Source: an uncultured Acidobacteriia bacterium
GTDB taxonomy: Bacteria; Acidobacteriota; Terriglobia; Bryobacterales; Bryobacteraceae
NCBI GenBank assembly: GCA_903825445.1
Contig: CAIKAS010000061.1
Coordinates: 1-60,999 of the forward strand
DNA length: 60,999 bases
Direction of reading: 5' to 3'
The position numbers were made by a program, and so were the translations under genes. This document shows positions 29,941 through 38,569 of this stretch, piece by piece (positions within the stretch are counted from its first letter, which is position 1; every line of letters begins with the position of its first letter). The notes under the pieces were generated by a model that was given only the letters and a program-made list of their open reading frames with translations, had not been told where the DNA came from and did no database searches.

Positions 29941-30088
29941 AGGACCCACCAGGAACCAACGGTTACCTAAGCGCATGTACGCTCGGGTTGGCCGCATCTT
30001 CGGCTAAACGCTCCCCGCCTTTTGATGCGGCGCACCCTCCAGTCACCTGAATCTTGCAGAGATGGAGCCATAACAGTATGCTGGCTCA

Positions 30089-31384
30089 ATGCCCACTGTT
30101 GGCGCTAACCGGTTCCCCGTCCGCTACAAGCTAGTCGGCATTGCAGCTTCCCTGGCGGCGCTGACATACCTCGACCGCGTTTGTATCTCGGTTCTCGCGC
30201 CTTCCATTTCGAAGGAATTTCACCTCACCCAGGTGCAGATGAGCTACGTTTTCAGCGCCTTCACCCTGGCCTACGCCGCATTTGAAATCCCTACGGCGTG
30301 GTGGGCGGACCGGATCGGCAGTCGGGCCGTCGTAACGCGAATCGTCGCTTGGTGGTCGGCATTTACAATTCTCACCGCGACCGCATTTAGCTACCCGTCC
30401 CTCCTGGTGCTGCGGTTCCTGTTCGGCATTGGCGAAGCGGGCACATGGCCGAACGCCGCACGTGTGTTTTCCCGCTGGATTCCGGCGCGTGAACGAGGTA
30501 TTGTGCAGGGCGTCTTCTTCGCTGGCGCTCACCTTTCCGGTGCCCTCACGCCCGCCCTGGTTTTGTGGATGACCGCGTTTCTCTCATGGCGCCAGATATT
30601 CGTCGCCTGTGGCACTATCGGTTTCTTCTGGGCGGCGGGCTGGTATCACTGGTTCCGCGATGAGCCTGGAGACCACGCCTCGGTCCATCCTGACGAGCGC
30701 GATATGATCCTCCGCGAAAGGAATCTTTCGCCGCATGAAAGTCACGACAGAGGTTCGTTCGCGGCTGTTTTTCGCCATCCCAGCTCCTGGTTTCTGTGCC
30801 TGATGTACGTGGCGAACACTTATGGGTTTTACTTTCTCATCACTTGGCTACCCACTTACCTTGCGGACGTGCGCCATTTTTCGAAGGCTGAACTTGCGCT
30901 CTTCTCAGGCTTTCCACTTATGCTTAGTGTGTTCGCCGATATCTTCGGGGGCTTGACGACCGATTGGATGACCACGCGCTTTGGCACGCGCTTCGGGCGC
31001 TGTTCGGTCGGTTTTGCTGGCTACGCCATCGCGGGCGTCACCATGGTGATTGCGGCCGGTTCGGATAGTGCGCGAACAGCCGGTGTCCTGATCGGGATCT
31101 CCACTGCGGCGTCTATGTTCACCCTGGCGCCAAGCTGGGCAAGCTGCATTGATATCGGGGAGCGCCGGGCGGGAGTTCTCAGTGCGGCGATGAACACGTC
31201 GGGGAACATTGGTGGGTTTCTCAGCCCTATCGTTCTCGCCTATCTCGTCCGATGGTTTTCCAACTGGGCAATACCGCTTTATGTTTTGGCCGGCCTCTAC
31301 TTTGTGGCTGCGCTTTGCTGGCTTCTCATCCGACCCGATCGACCGATCTCCTCACTTATGAAACCGCTGCCACCGTTAGCCTAA
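30089..31384 (+). CDS. MFS transporter, anion:cation symporter (hexuronate/galactonate-like)
   Basis: 431 residues with 12 predicted helices. The start (LTYLDRVCISVLAPSISKEF), AWWADRIGSRAVV after TM2, and RFLFGIGEAGTWPNAARVFSRWIPARERG in the TM4-TM5 region are typical of the ACS family, which imports organic anions such as hexuronates or galactonate with protons. Hexuronates would fit the GH28/CE15 enzymes 11 kb away, but the substrate is inferred only. Confidence 0.9.
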   Translation: MPTVGANRFPVRYKLVGIAASLAALTYLDRVCISVLAPSISKEFHLTQVQMSYVFSAFTLAYAAFEIPTAWWADRIGSRAVVTRIVAWWSAFTILTATAFSYPSLLVLRFLFGIGEAGTWPNAARVFSRWIPARERGIVQGVFFAGAHLSGALTPALVLWMTAFLSWRQIFVACGTIGFFWAAGWYHWFRDEPGDHASVHPDERDMILRERNLSPHESHDRGSFAAVFRHPSSWFLCLMYVANTYGFYFLITWLPTYLADVRHFSKAELALFSGFPLMLSVFADIFGGLTTDWMTTRFGTRFGRCSVGFAGYAIAGVTMVIAAGSDSARTAGVLIGISTAASMFTLAPSWASCIDIGERRAGVLSAAMNTSGNIGGFLSPIVLAYLVRWFSNWAIPLYVLAGLYFVAALCWLLIRPDRPISSLMKPLPPLA

Positions 31385-31415
31385 ACAAAAGCCCGGCGTC
31401 CGCCGATAGACAGGC

Positions 31416-31994
31416 ATGAGTCCGATCGCAAGTCTCGCCGGCGGACTGCTTCAGTCCCTGCTTCCTGCCAGCCTGATTACAAACAACACGACTGCAAGCA
31501 ATCTGACCAGTCTTGGCACAGTTTCGCCTACGCAAATACCCGATTCAGGTCAGCTTTCTTCATTTGCTCAGCTCGCAGGCACACTTCAGCAGCTTCAGCA
31601 AACGAATCCCACCCAATATCAGCAAGTTACCCAGCAAATTGCCGCCAACCTGCAAACGGCGTCGCAAACCGCCCTGGCGAGTGGCAACACGACACAGGCC
31701 GCCCAACTCACCCAGCTGTCCACCGACTTCTCAACTGCCTCAACTTCCGCTCAATTGCCGAATCTTCAAGACCTGGCGAAGGCAGTCGGAGAACATCATG
31801 GACACCATCATCACGCTCAAGGCGCAACAGACTCGGCCCCTTCCAGTGCCTCAGCGAGCAGCGCGACGAGCAATAGTCAAGTGATCAGCCAGTTCCTCGC
31901 TACTATGCAGTCAAACGCCACACAAAACAGCACCTTGAACCCGGCTACGATCATCCAGAACACGCTGACCAGTGCGGGTGTTACTCAAATCTAA
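31416..31994 (+). CDS. Gln/Thr/Ser-rich hypothetical protein with His cluster
   Basis: 192 residues, unrecognised. It is rich in Q, T, S, A and N with regular helical-looking repeats (QLAGTLQQLQQTNPTQY, QQIAANLQTASQTALASG), a GEHHGHHHHAQG cluster near residue 130, and a C-terminal segment NPATIIQNTLTSAGVTQI. There is no signal peptide or membrane segment. Codon use is less GC-rich than the neighbours because of the amino acid content. It lies 31 bp after the MFS gene. Confidence 0.6.
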   Translation: MSPIASLAGGLLQSLLPASLITNNTTASNLTSLGTVSPTQIPDSGQLSSFAQLAGTLQQLQQTNPTQYQQVTQQIAANLQTASQTALASGNTTQAAQLTQLSTDFSTASTSAQLPNLQDLAKAVGEHHGHHHHAQGATDSAPSSASASSATSNSQVISQFLATMQSNATQNSTLNPATIIQNTLTSAGVTQI

Positions 31995-32145
31995 CCTCAA
32001 TCAGCTAATGGGAAAACCCGCAAAAAGCGCTATCTGACGCAATCTGGCTATAGAATAGCGCCAAAAGGCTAAATATGGGTCGATCAGCTGCCAGACTGCC
32101 TAGTGTTTTCAGGGAAATAGCGCAAGGAACTCGAAGTGCCAACAG

Positions 32146-33264
32146 ATGAACGTGCACTCTTCCGCAACGCGACAATCCGGCCACGCAATGCATCACGCGC
32201 CGCGGGATTACGCCAAAACCCCCGTTAACGTCTACTGGGAGACCACAAGAGCTTGTGCGCTCGCCTGCCGTCACTGTCGCGCCGAAGCGGCTCCCACTCC
32301 TGATCCCAACCAACTCACCTTCAAAGAGGGTGTGGCCTTCCTGCATCAGATTCTCGATTTTGGTGACCCGAAGCCGCAACTGATTTTGACTGGCGGCGAC
32401 CCGCTGACCCGGCCCGATCTCTTCGAACTGATCGACGAAGCGCGGAAACTGGGAATTGCGGTTTCCATTACACCTGCCGCAACGCCAGCCCTCACACGCG
32501 AGATCCTGGTGCGCCTGAAAGAGCACGGGGTGGAAGGTTTGGGCTTGAGCCTCGACGCGGCAACGGCCGAACGGCACGACGCCATTCGTGGCGTACCGGG
32601 TACGTTTGATCTCACAATGAAGGCTATGCGCTGGGCGCAGGAACTCGAAATACCGCTGCAGGTAAACACACTTATTGCCGCGGAGACGGCCTCCGATCTG
32701 CCCGCTGTGTATGAGTTGATGAAATCCGTTGGCGTAGCACGCTGGAGCCTGTTCTTTCTGATCTCCGTCGGGCGCGGTAAAGTGCTGCAGCCGCTGGCGC
32801 CGGAGGAAGCCGAAACCCTCATGCAGTGGATCTACCGGACGTCCCGTGTCGCCCCTTTTATTGTGGCGACCACCGAAGCGCCCTCATACCGCCGCGTGGC
32901 ACTCGAACAAATGCGTTCCGAAGGCATGTCAGCGGAAGAGATTAAGAAAAGCGGCGCATATCGAAGCTTTGGAATTCGCGACGGACACGGCATCGTCTTT
33001 GTGTCGCATACAGGTGACATCTGCCCTGCGGGATTTCTGCCTCTGGTCACCGGAAACGTTCGCCAGGATAGCCTCGTCGACATCTATCGAAACTCCGACA
33101 TCTTTCAGTCCCTCCACGATCCCACTCGGTTCGAGGGCCGATGCGGGATTTGTCAGTATCACATGCTTTGCGGAGGCTCCCGTTCCCGCGCTTTTGAAGC
33201 CACGGGCGATGCTCTGGCCGCAGATCCGCTATGCACGCATGAACCAGCCTTCCGCCTAATCTGA
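32146..33264 (+). CDS. Radical SAM protein with SPASM-type C-terminus
   Basis: 372 residues. The radical SAM cluster motif is CALACRHC, followed by LILTGGDPLTRPD and GLGLSLDAAT. The C-terminal cysteines in SHTGDICPAGFLPLVTGNV and RFEGRCGICQYHMLCGGSRSRAF form an auxiliary-cluster (SPASM/twitch-like) domain. This layout occurs in AhbC/AhbD/NirJ-type heme maturases and in TIGR04053-type proteins; which one is not clear. No PqqD or short peptide gene adjoins it. ATG 32146 lies upstream of a second possible start at 32188. Confidence 0.85.
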   Translation: MNVHSSATRQSGHAMHHAPRDYAKTPVNVYWETTRACALACRHCRAEAAPTPDPNQLTFKEGVAFLHQILDFGDPKPQLILTGGDPLTRPDLFELIDEARKLGIAVSITPAATPALTREILVRLKEHGVEGLGLSLDAATAERHDAIRGVPGTFDLTMKAMRWAQELEIPLQVNTLIAAETASDLPAVYELMKSVGVARWSLFFLISVGRGKVLQPLAPEEAETLMQWIYRTSRVAPFIVATTEAPSYRRVALEQMRSEGMSAEEIKKSGAYRSFGIRDGHGIVFVSHTGDICPAGFLPLVTGNVRQDSLVDIYRNSDIFQSLHDPTRFEGRCGICQYHMLCGGSRSRAFEATGDALAADPLCTHEPAFRLI

Positions 33265-33332
33265 CAACCACGCGGAATGGCGGCGGCCGCATTGCCCTAC
33301 ACTGGAAGCAGATCCACTTTCTCTGTCTTTCC

Positions 33333-34253
33333 ATGCATAAACTGCGCAGCCTCCTGCGTTTCGCGCCCCGGTTAGCGCACGCTACAACTTCCATTACGCC
33401 CACCACCTGTGTTGTGGCTGCCATCGTGATCGCGACCTCACTTGCGGCATCCCCGGAAATCGTCACCCGGGCCACCGAGCTTTATCAACGCACTGAGTAC
33501 GAAAACTCCCTCCATCTCCTCGCTCAGGACAGAGCGCCGGACGCCACGAACTATCTCTTGGCCGGCAAGGATTACTTCATGCTTGGCGACTATAAGAAGG
33601 CGACCGATTCGTTCGAGAAAACTCTGAATATCAGCCCACACAGCTCCGAAGCTGAACTCTGGCTTGGCCGCACGTGGGGACGTCGCGCTGAGACGAGTAA
33701 CTCGCCCATGGCCATCGCCTATGCGAGCCGTACACGTCAGTGTTTCGAGCGCGCCATTGCCTTCGATCCGCACAATCGAGAGGCGAAGAACGATCTCTTC
33801 GATTTCTACCTCAACGCCCCTGGCATTCTCGGTGGCGGTCTCGATAAGGCGGAGGCTGCGGCAAACAGTATTGCCACCGAACGGCCCCCGGAGTACGAGT
33901 TTGAAGAAGCCCAAATCGCCGAAAAGCGGAATGACTACGCCGCCGCCGAGTCCCACCTGCGCCGCGCCATGGAACTGGCGCCGACAGAAGCCGGCCGCGC
34001 GGTCGATCTGGCTCGTTTCGTTGCAAAACGCGGCCGCTTAGACGAAAGCGACCGTCTGTTCGATCAAGCCAGAAGACTGGCTCCCAAAAAGCCCAGCATC
34101 GCGCTGGCACAGGCGCGAACCAATATCGAGAATCACCGTCATCCGGAGCAGGCGCGAAACCTGCTGCATGACTATCTGCAGGCCGGCCTCACACCCGACG
34201 ATCCCCCTCGCAGTGAGGCGCAAAAACTTCTGCAACGGCTGGACGGCAAATGA
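33333..34253 (+). CDS. TPR-repeat protein
   Basis: 306 residues. An N-terminal hydrophobic segment (about 20-40) is a signal or anchor, followed by several tetratricopeptide repeats (YLLAGKDYFMLGDYKKATDSF, AEKRNDYAAAESHLRRAME, RLDESDRLFDQARRLAP). Likely a periplasmic or membrane-bound scaffold. Its stop overlaps the next start (ATGA), linking it to the small transporter pair. Confidence 0.8.
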   Translation: MHKLRSLLRFAPRLAHATTSITPTTCVVAAIVIATSLAASPEIVTRATELYQRTEYENSLHLLAQDRAPDATNYLLAGKDYFMLGDYKKATDSFEKTLNISPHSSEAELWLGRTWGRRAETSNSPMAIAYASRTRQCFERAIAFDPHNREAKNDLFDFYLNAPGILGGGLDKAEAAANSIATERPPEYEFEEAQIAEKRNDYAAAESHLRRAMELAPTEAGRAVDLARFVAKRGRLDESDRLFDQARRLAPKKPSIALAQARTNIENHRHPEQARNLLHDYLQAGLTPDDPPRSEAQKLLQRLDGK

Positions 34254-34687
34254 ACCACAAACAGCGATCCGGCTCGTCACCAATGATCAAGACATACGCT
34301 GTACTGCTGCTCTTCCTCGCGCTCAAAGCGGGCGGCAACTCCTCCATGGCGTGGGGTATGAAACACGTCCCCGAACAGATGTCGATGAATCCTGCGCTCT
34401 ACCTGCGCGCGATGCTAAACCCATACGTCGCACTCGGGATAGCGGCCCTCATCTTCGCGCTGCTGACCCGCATGGCACTGCTAAGCCTTGCGGACCTCAG
34501 CTTCGTGTTGCCCGTCACGGCGATCGGTTACGTCTTCTCGGTATTCATCGGGAAAGTCTTTCTTCACGAAACGGTAAGCCATCAACGATGGTTGGGAACG
34601 TTGTTGATCTTTGTGGGCGCCATGCTCGTCGGCACAACCTCCCGCACCACCACGCCGTCTCAGCCCCCCGCAGGTGATCCGGAATGA
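34250..34687 (+). CDS. Half-size EamA/SMR-like membrane protein 1
   Basis: 145 residues with four predicted helices (from KTYAVLLLFLALKAGG to LGTLLIFVGAMLVG), the size of one EamA half or an SMR subunit. The segment ADLSFVLPVTAIGYVFSVFIGKVFLHETV matches the EamA/SMR helix-3 and helix-4 region. Being paired with a second half-size gene suggests a heterodimeric exporter; the substrate is unknown. 4-bp overlaps on both sides. Confidence 0.8.
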   Translation: MNHKQRSGSSPMIKTYAVLLLFLALKAGGNSSMAWGMKHVPEQMSMNPALYLRAMLNPYVALGIAALIFALLTRMALLSLADLSFVLPVTAIGYVFSVFIGKVFLHETVSHQRWLGTLLIFVGAMLVGTTSRTTTPSQPPAGDPE

Positions 34688-35043
34688 AGTGGCTTCTCGT
34701 CATTCTGATCGTCGTCGCCACGGTTGCCAGCGACCTGTTGCAAAGTTACGAGATGAAGCAGGCCGGAGAGCAATCGGTCAGCGCGGGGGGTTTCGCTCGC
34801 CTGTTGCACACCATCGCGCGGCGTCGTCTGCTGATACTCGGTGTGGCCGGCAATGCACTATCGTTTTTCGCATTCATGGCGCTGGTGCAGCGGGAACCGC
34901 TCAGCTTCGCCGTGCCCGCGTCAGCCGCCAGCTACGTGCTCGAAACACTGCTCGCAAAATTCATCCTGCACGAACAAATCAGTACGCGGAGAGCGGCCGG
35001 AGCCATGATTGTGTTGGCCGGAGTCGTCCTCGTCGGCGGTTAA
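34684..35043 (+). CDS. Half-size EamA/SMR-like membrane protein 2
   Basis: 119 residues, four predicted helices, same fold as its upstream partner (EPLSFAVPASAASYVLETLLAKFILHEQI, then GAMIVLAGVVLVGG). The 4-bp overlap and complementary size argue that the two act as a heterodimer, as in paired SMR exporters or the undecaprenyl-aminoarabinose flippase ArnE/ArnF. Confidence 0.8.
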   Translation: MKWLLVILIVVATVASDLLQSYEMKQAGEQSVSAGGFARLLHTIARRRLLILGVAGNALSFFAFMALVQREPLSFAVPASAASYVLETLLAKFILHEQISTRRAAGAMIVLAGVVLVGG

Positions 35044-35104
35044 CTAAAACAGTCCCCCGGAACATTCGCGTCTCTCCCGGTGTCAGATCCACCAGGAGGG
35101 CGAG

Positions 35105-35848
35105 ATGTTCGAACAAACTTTCATACAGTCGCGGGATTACAAGCGCAATCCATGGTCGATCGCCGCGTCGTTGTCGCTGCAATGCCTCGCGGTGACGATC
35201 CTGCTGATCCTTCCGCTGCTGCACACGGAGGTCCTTCGAATGCCGGAGCCGCCCGCGCCGCACTTGATCCGAACGTGGATCAATCAGCCACCACCACCTC
35301 CCCGCACTGCGCCAAATGCAAACGCTCCGAGCGCACCGACAACATATCTGCGTCCCGTTTTCGTCGCCCCGAGTTTTCAAAACAACACGGCAAGACAAAT
35401 TGACATGCCCTCCACGGATACCGATTCCGCTGGCTGGATAGGGCAGTCAATCAGTTCACTCGCCGGCCCGATGCCGTTCGGTGGCTCAACTACTCTCCCT
35501 CCCGGAAATGCAGTGCCGCCAGCATCTACAACCCCGGTCGTCAAACAAACGCAGACTGGCCCGCTGAAGGTCGGCGGAGGTGTTGAAGCCGCCAGGTTGG
35601 TATTCGGTCCGCGTCCGGCGTATCCTGCGCTGGCGAGGGTCGCGCGTTCGGAGGGTGTCGTGAAGCTGGAAGCGATCATAGCCGCCGACGGCAGTATCCG
35701 CAATCTGCGGGTTGTGGCTGGCCCGCCCCTGCTGGTGGAAGCCGCACTTAGCGCCGTGCGCCAATGGCGTTATCAGCCGACGCTTCTCAACGGGGTCGCA
35801 GTGGAAGTTGTAACGGAGATCGAAGTCAACTTCTCGCTGACAAGATAA
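35105..35848 (+). CDS. Energy transducer TonB
   Basis: 247 residues. One N-terminal membrane helix (about 18-38), a Pro/Ala/Thr-rich linker (PPPPPRTAPNANAPSAPTT), and a C-terminal TonB domain: FGPRPAYPALARVARSEGVVKLEAIIAADG with VRQWRYQPTLLNG. It carries proton-motive energy from the inner membrane to TonB-dependent receptors. AGGAGG precedes the ATG. No ExbB/ExbD is nearby. Confidence 0.9.
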   Translation: MFEQTFIQSRDYKRNPWSIAASLSLQCLAVTILLILPLLHTEVLRMPEPPAPHLIRTWINQPPPPPRTAPNANAPSAPTTYLRPVFVAPSFQNNTARQIDMPSTDTDSAGWIGQSISSLAGPMPFGGSTTLPPGNAVPPASTTPVVKQTQTGPLKVGGGVEAARLVFGPRPAYPALARVARSEGVVKLEAIIAADGSIRNLRVVAGPPLLVEAALSAVRQWRYQPTLLNGVAVEVVTEIEVNFSLTR

Positions 35849-35889
35849 AAGCCCATACACGCTTACGACAACCAGAGCGTCATCCGAGT

Positions 35890-36633
35890 GTGCACCTGCG
35901 CCGAGTCATCGTTGCTTGTCTAATCTTCGGTCCGCTGACCGCCGTGTCCGCTCAAGCCCCTCCGCCGTCCTTTGAAGTCGCCTCTGTCAGGCGAAATATA
36001 AGCGGAGTGAATAGATCCTCGATCAATCGCACCAGCGGCAGGTTCACCGGCGAGAACACTTCCATCCGGGAATATATCGAATCCGCCTTCGGAATACCCA
36101 CAGGCAGAGATTACCTTTTGTCCGGTCCAGGCTGGCTCGACGATGACAAGTTCGATATCAACGCTACCCTTCCGGCGGAGACCACGCGCGAACAACTTCG
36201 GAGGATGCTGCAAACGCTGCTCGCCGAACGATTCGGGTTGAAAACTCACTACGAAAGTAAGCCATTCAAAGTGTACCCACTGGAAGTATCGAAGAAACCT
36301 CTCAAGCTCAGTCCTGGAAGCCCTGGTGACGACGGAGCTTTCATCTTTGACGAAGGACGTCTAACGGGACGCGCCGTCTCCATGTCCGGTCTTGCGGACA
36401 GACTAGCCGGCCTCGCCAAACTGGACCGGCCGGTCATCGACAAAACCGGAATTGACGGCGCCTACAACTTCACACTGGAGTGGGCGCGCGAGGGGACGGC
36501 TGTCGACTCCACTCAGAAGGCATCGATATTCACTGCCTTGCAGGAGCAACTGGGACTCCGGCTCACACCGCGGACGAGCACCGCGAGGATCCTTGTTGTC
36601 GACCACGTGCAGCGAGATCCGGTCGAAAACTGA
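35890..36633 (+). CDS. Soli_TIGR03435-family exported protein
   Basis: 247 residues from GTG 35890, the start that gives a signal peptide (HLRRVIVACLIFGPLTAVSAQ); the longer frame back to 35764 runs inside tonB. The opening FEVASVRRN, LSGPGWLDDDKFDI, LRRMLQTLLAERFGLKTH and the end IDKTGIDGAYNFTLEW are the diagnostic segments of this family, which is expanded in Solibacter-type Acidobacteriota and has no known function. It follows tonB by 41 bp. Confidence 0.88.
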   Translation: MHLRRVIVACLIFGPLTAVSAQAPPPSFEVASVRRNISGVNRSSINRTSGRFTGENTSIREYIESAFGIPTGRDYLLSGPGWLDDDKFDINATLPAETTREQLRRMLQTLLAERFGLKTHYESKPFKVYPLEVSKKPLKLSPGSPGDDGAFIFDEGRLTGRAVSMSGLADRLAGLAKLDRPVIDKTGIDGAYNFTLEWAREGTAVDSTQKASIFTALQEQLGLRLTPRTSTARILVVDHVQRDPVEN

Positions 36634-36644
36634 ATCGGGACAAG

Positions 36645-37472
36645 TCACCAGCCAATAAGTGCCGACCGATAATCCGTCAGTTCGATCCCGCGGCGCTCAA
36701 TCACACGCTTTACATCTGCCGACGTTAGGGCCGCGAGTTCGACGGCTCGGCTCTCTTTCAGTCTTGTCGGTGCATTTTGTAATTCCGGCCCGCACTTCCC
36801 AGGATGGCACATGAACTCGGTCAAACCCGGAGGTAACCGCTCCAGAGTTTCGATCATCTCTGCCGTACCCAGTTTTCCCGTAACTTGAAAGCCCGTGAAA
36901 TAATCCGTCATCCGCAGGTCCCGCAGTGCATCGTTAAAGCGCGGCCGCATGAGCTTCATGCCGGTTGTGACCAGTTGCTTCGCGATTCCTGCACCCCGAC
37001 TTGTGCCGTAGTCGAAAGGCCGCCGCACCCACGGTATTCCGAACTCTCTTGCTACGCGTGCCACGGCATCGAGCACCGGTGGAAACAGGTGCGTATGTTT
37101 GTGAGTATCAATGTGGCTGGGTTGAATCCCGGCGCCCACAATCTTGCGGACCTGAGCGCGTGCCTCGTCGTACACCGCAAGTTCCCGGCGCATCAGAGCG
37201 CACGCCAAATCCTGCAGTGTTGCGGGCAACGCGCGCTCTGGCGACATGACGCTGTTTCCCTGCACCATTACCAGATGGACACCAACGTCAAGCGTGGGAA
37301 TCTCTCTCGCACGAGCCACTGCATGCTCGAAAGCCGCACCGTTGGCCATCAGCGTGGTTGCCTTCAGCACCCCGATGCGATGGGCTTCCACGATTCCTTC
37401 GTTCACATCCCGTGTGAAGCCGAAATCGTCGGCGTTAAAAATGACGCGGATTGATGAAAGCTCACTCGTCAA
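36645..37472 (-). CDS. hpnK: YdjC/ChbG/HpnK-type carbohydrate deacetylase
   Basis: 275 residues. Metal and catalytic motifs are NADDFGFTRDVNEGI (Asp), HIDTHKHTHLFP (His pair) and MCHPGKCG; these fit the YdjC family, which deacetylates chitooligosaccharides (ChbG) or takes part in hopanoid head-group synthesis (HpnK). Assignment between the two is uncertain. The start overlaps mlaD by 4 bp, placing it at the end of the Mla operon, so a lipid-related (hopanoid) role is plausible. Confidence 0.75.
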   Translation of the reverse strand: MTSELSSIRVIFNADDFGFTRDVNEGIVEAHRIGVLKATTLMANGAAFEHAVARAREIPTLDVGVHLVMVQGNSVMSPERALPATLQDLACALMRRELAVYDEARAQVRKIVGAGIQPSHIDTHKHTHLFPPVLDAVARVAREFGIPWVRRPFDYGTSRGAGIAKQLVTTGMKLMRPRFNDALRDLRMTDYFTGFQVTGKLGTAEMIETLERLPPGLTEFMCHPGKCGPELQNAPTRLKESRAVELAALTSADVKRVIERRGIELTDYRSALIGW

Positions 37473-38563
37473 AACAAGGTCAGCCGGATGGCCAGAAACT
37501 TCTTCGGATTTGCCTGAAAATCCTTCAGCACTTTGTTGAATTCGACCGAAGTTGTGTTCACGGAATCGTAAAGCTGTGGATTTACCATGAGTTGTCCAAT
37601 GGTTCCCTGGCCTGAATTGATCTTGTCTATCGCCACGTTGATCTTCCTGCCAATCTGATCGAGTTGATTCGCAATCTCGTCGTCCTTAAGCAGTTTGCCA
37701 GCAGTGCCTTTGCCGGCGTTCAGATCGTCCAGCATCTTCTTTGCATCGGCAATTCCCGCACGGGCGTCTTTAATAGTAGCCAGCGTTTCGTCGTGCAATT
37801 GCGGATCGTAAAGAAATTTACCAGCCGAACCCTTCTTTTGCTGAACCTCTGCCAGCATGTCGTCGAGACGCTGAATCGGCCTCCGTATATCGTTAAAGAA
37901 CTCCGGGTCGTACAGCAAATGGCTCATTGTGCCGTTGCTATTGTGGACGTCTTTTACCAGTTGCTCCACTTCACCCGCCGTCGCCGTCAGACGGTCGTAC
38001 AGCGCATCGTCCTTGAATAGCTTGCCCAAATTTCCTTTGCCGCTTTCAACCACACCCAGCAACCCGTCCAGCCGGCCAAGTATGGTTTGAAACTGCGAAA
38101 GCAGACTCGAGCTCTGAGCCAGTATCTCCGGAACGTCCTGAGTTTCCACTGCGGCGATTTCCCCGCCGTCCTCCACATGCTTCGCATGGGTGCCGTGGGT
38201 GATGTTAATGTACTTATCGCCCAGCAGATTAGCCGCACTGATCGCCGCCTGCGAGTCTTCCGGAATCTGCTGCAGGTATTTCTCCGGCACCACCATGTCC
38301 ACTTCCACCGTGCGCTTCGGATTCTTCGATCCTGACAACACAACCTGCTTGATATGGCCCACCAGAATGCCGCTGAGTCTGACCGGTGCGTTCTCCGCCA
38401 TCCCGGCCGAATCCGACATGAAGGTCTTGATCATCACCTGGTGCTCGAACATGCTCCCGTTGCCGGTCAGCAGGAAAATCAGCACCGCCGTGATCGTCAT
38501 TGCAACTGACGCCAGGATGCCGGTCTTGAGCTTCGCCCACTCGACTTTTTCGTGTGATGCCAT
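37469..38563 (-). CDS. mlaD: MlaD-like MCE-domain lipid-transport protein
   Basis: 364 residues: one N-terminal membrane helix (LASVAMTITAVLIFLLTG), then an MCE domain (IKTFMSDSAGMAENAPVRLSGILVGHIKQVVL, NLLGDKYINITHG) and a long alpha-helical tail (150-340) with repeats of the type GKFLYDPQLHDETLATIKD and GKLLKDDEIANQLDQI. MCE proteins form hexameric rings or tubes for lipid passage through the periplasm. Order mlaE-mlaF-mlaD in one operon fits an Mla importer or exporter. Confidence 0.9.
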   Translation of the reverse strand: MASHEKVEWAKLKTGILASVAMTITAVLIFLLTGNGSMFEHQVMIKTFMSDSAGMAENAPVRLSGILVGHIKQVVLSGSKNPKRTVEVDMVVPEKYLQQIPEDSQAAISAANLLGDKYINITHGTHAKHVEDGGEIAAVETQDVPEILAQSSSLLSQFQTILGRLDGLLGVVESGKGNLGKLFKDDALYDRLTATAGEVEQLVKDVHNSNGTMSHLLYDPEFFNDIRRPIQRLDDMLAEVQQKKGSAGKFLYDPQLHDETLATIKDARAGIADAKKMLDDLNAGKGTAGKLLKDDEIANQLDQIGRKINVAIDKINSGQGTIGQLMVNPQLYDSVNTTSVEFNKVLKDFQANPKKFLAIRLTLF

Positions 38564-38569
38564 AAATTC

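Noticed and set aside
29727..30050. Small plus-strand ORF inside repeat copy A
   Set aside because: Sequence is part of a dispersed repeat with stem-loops and shows no coding bias.
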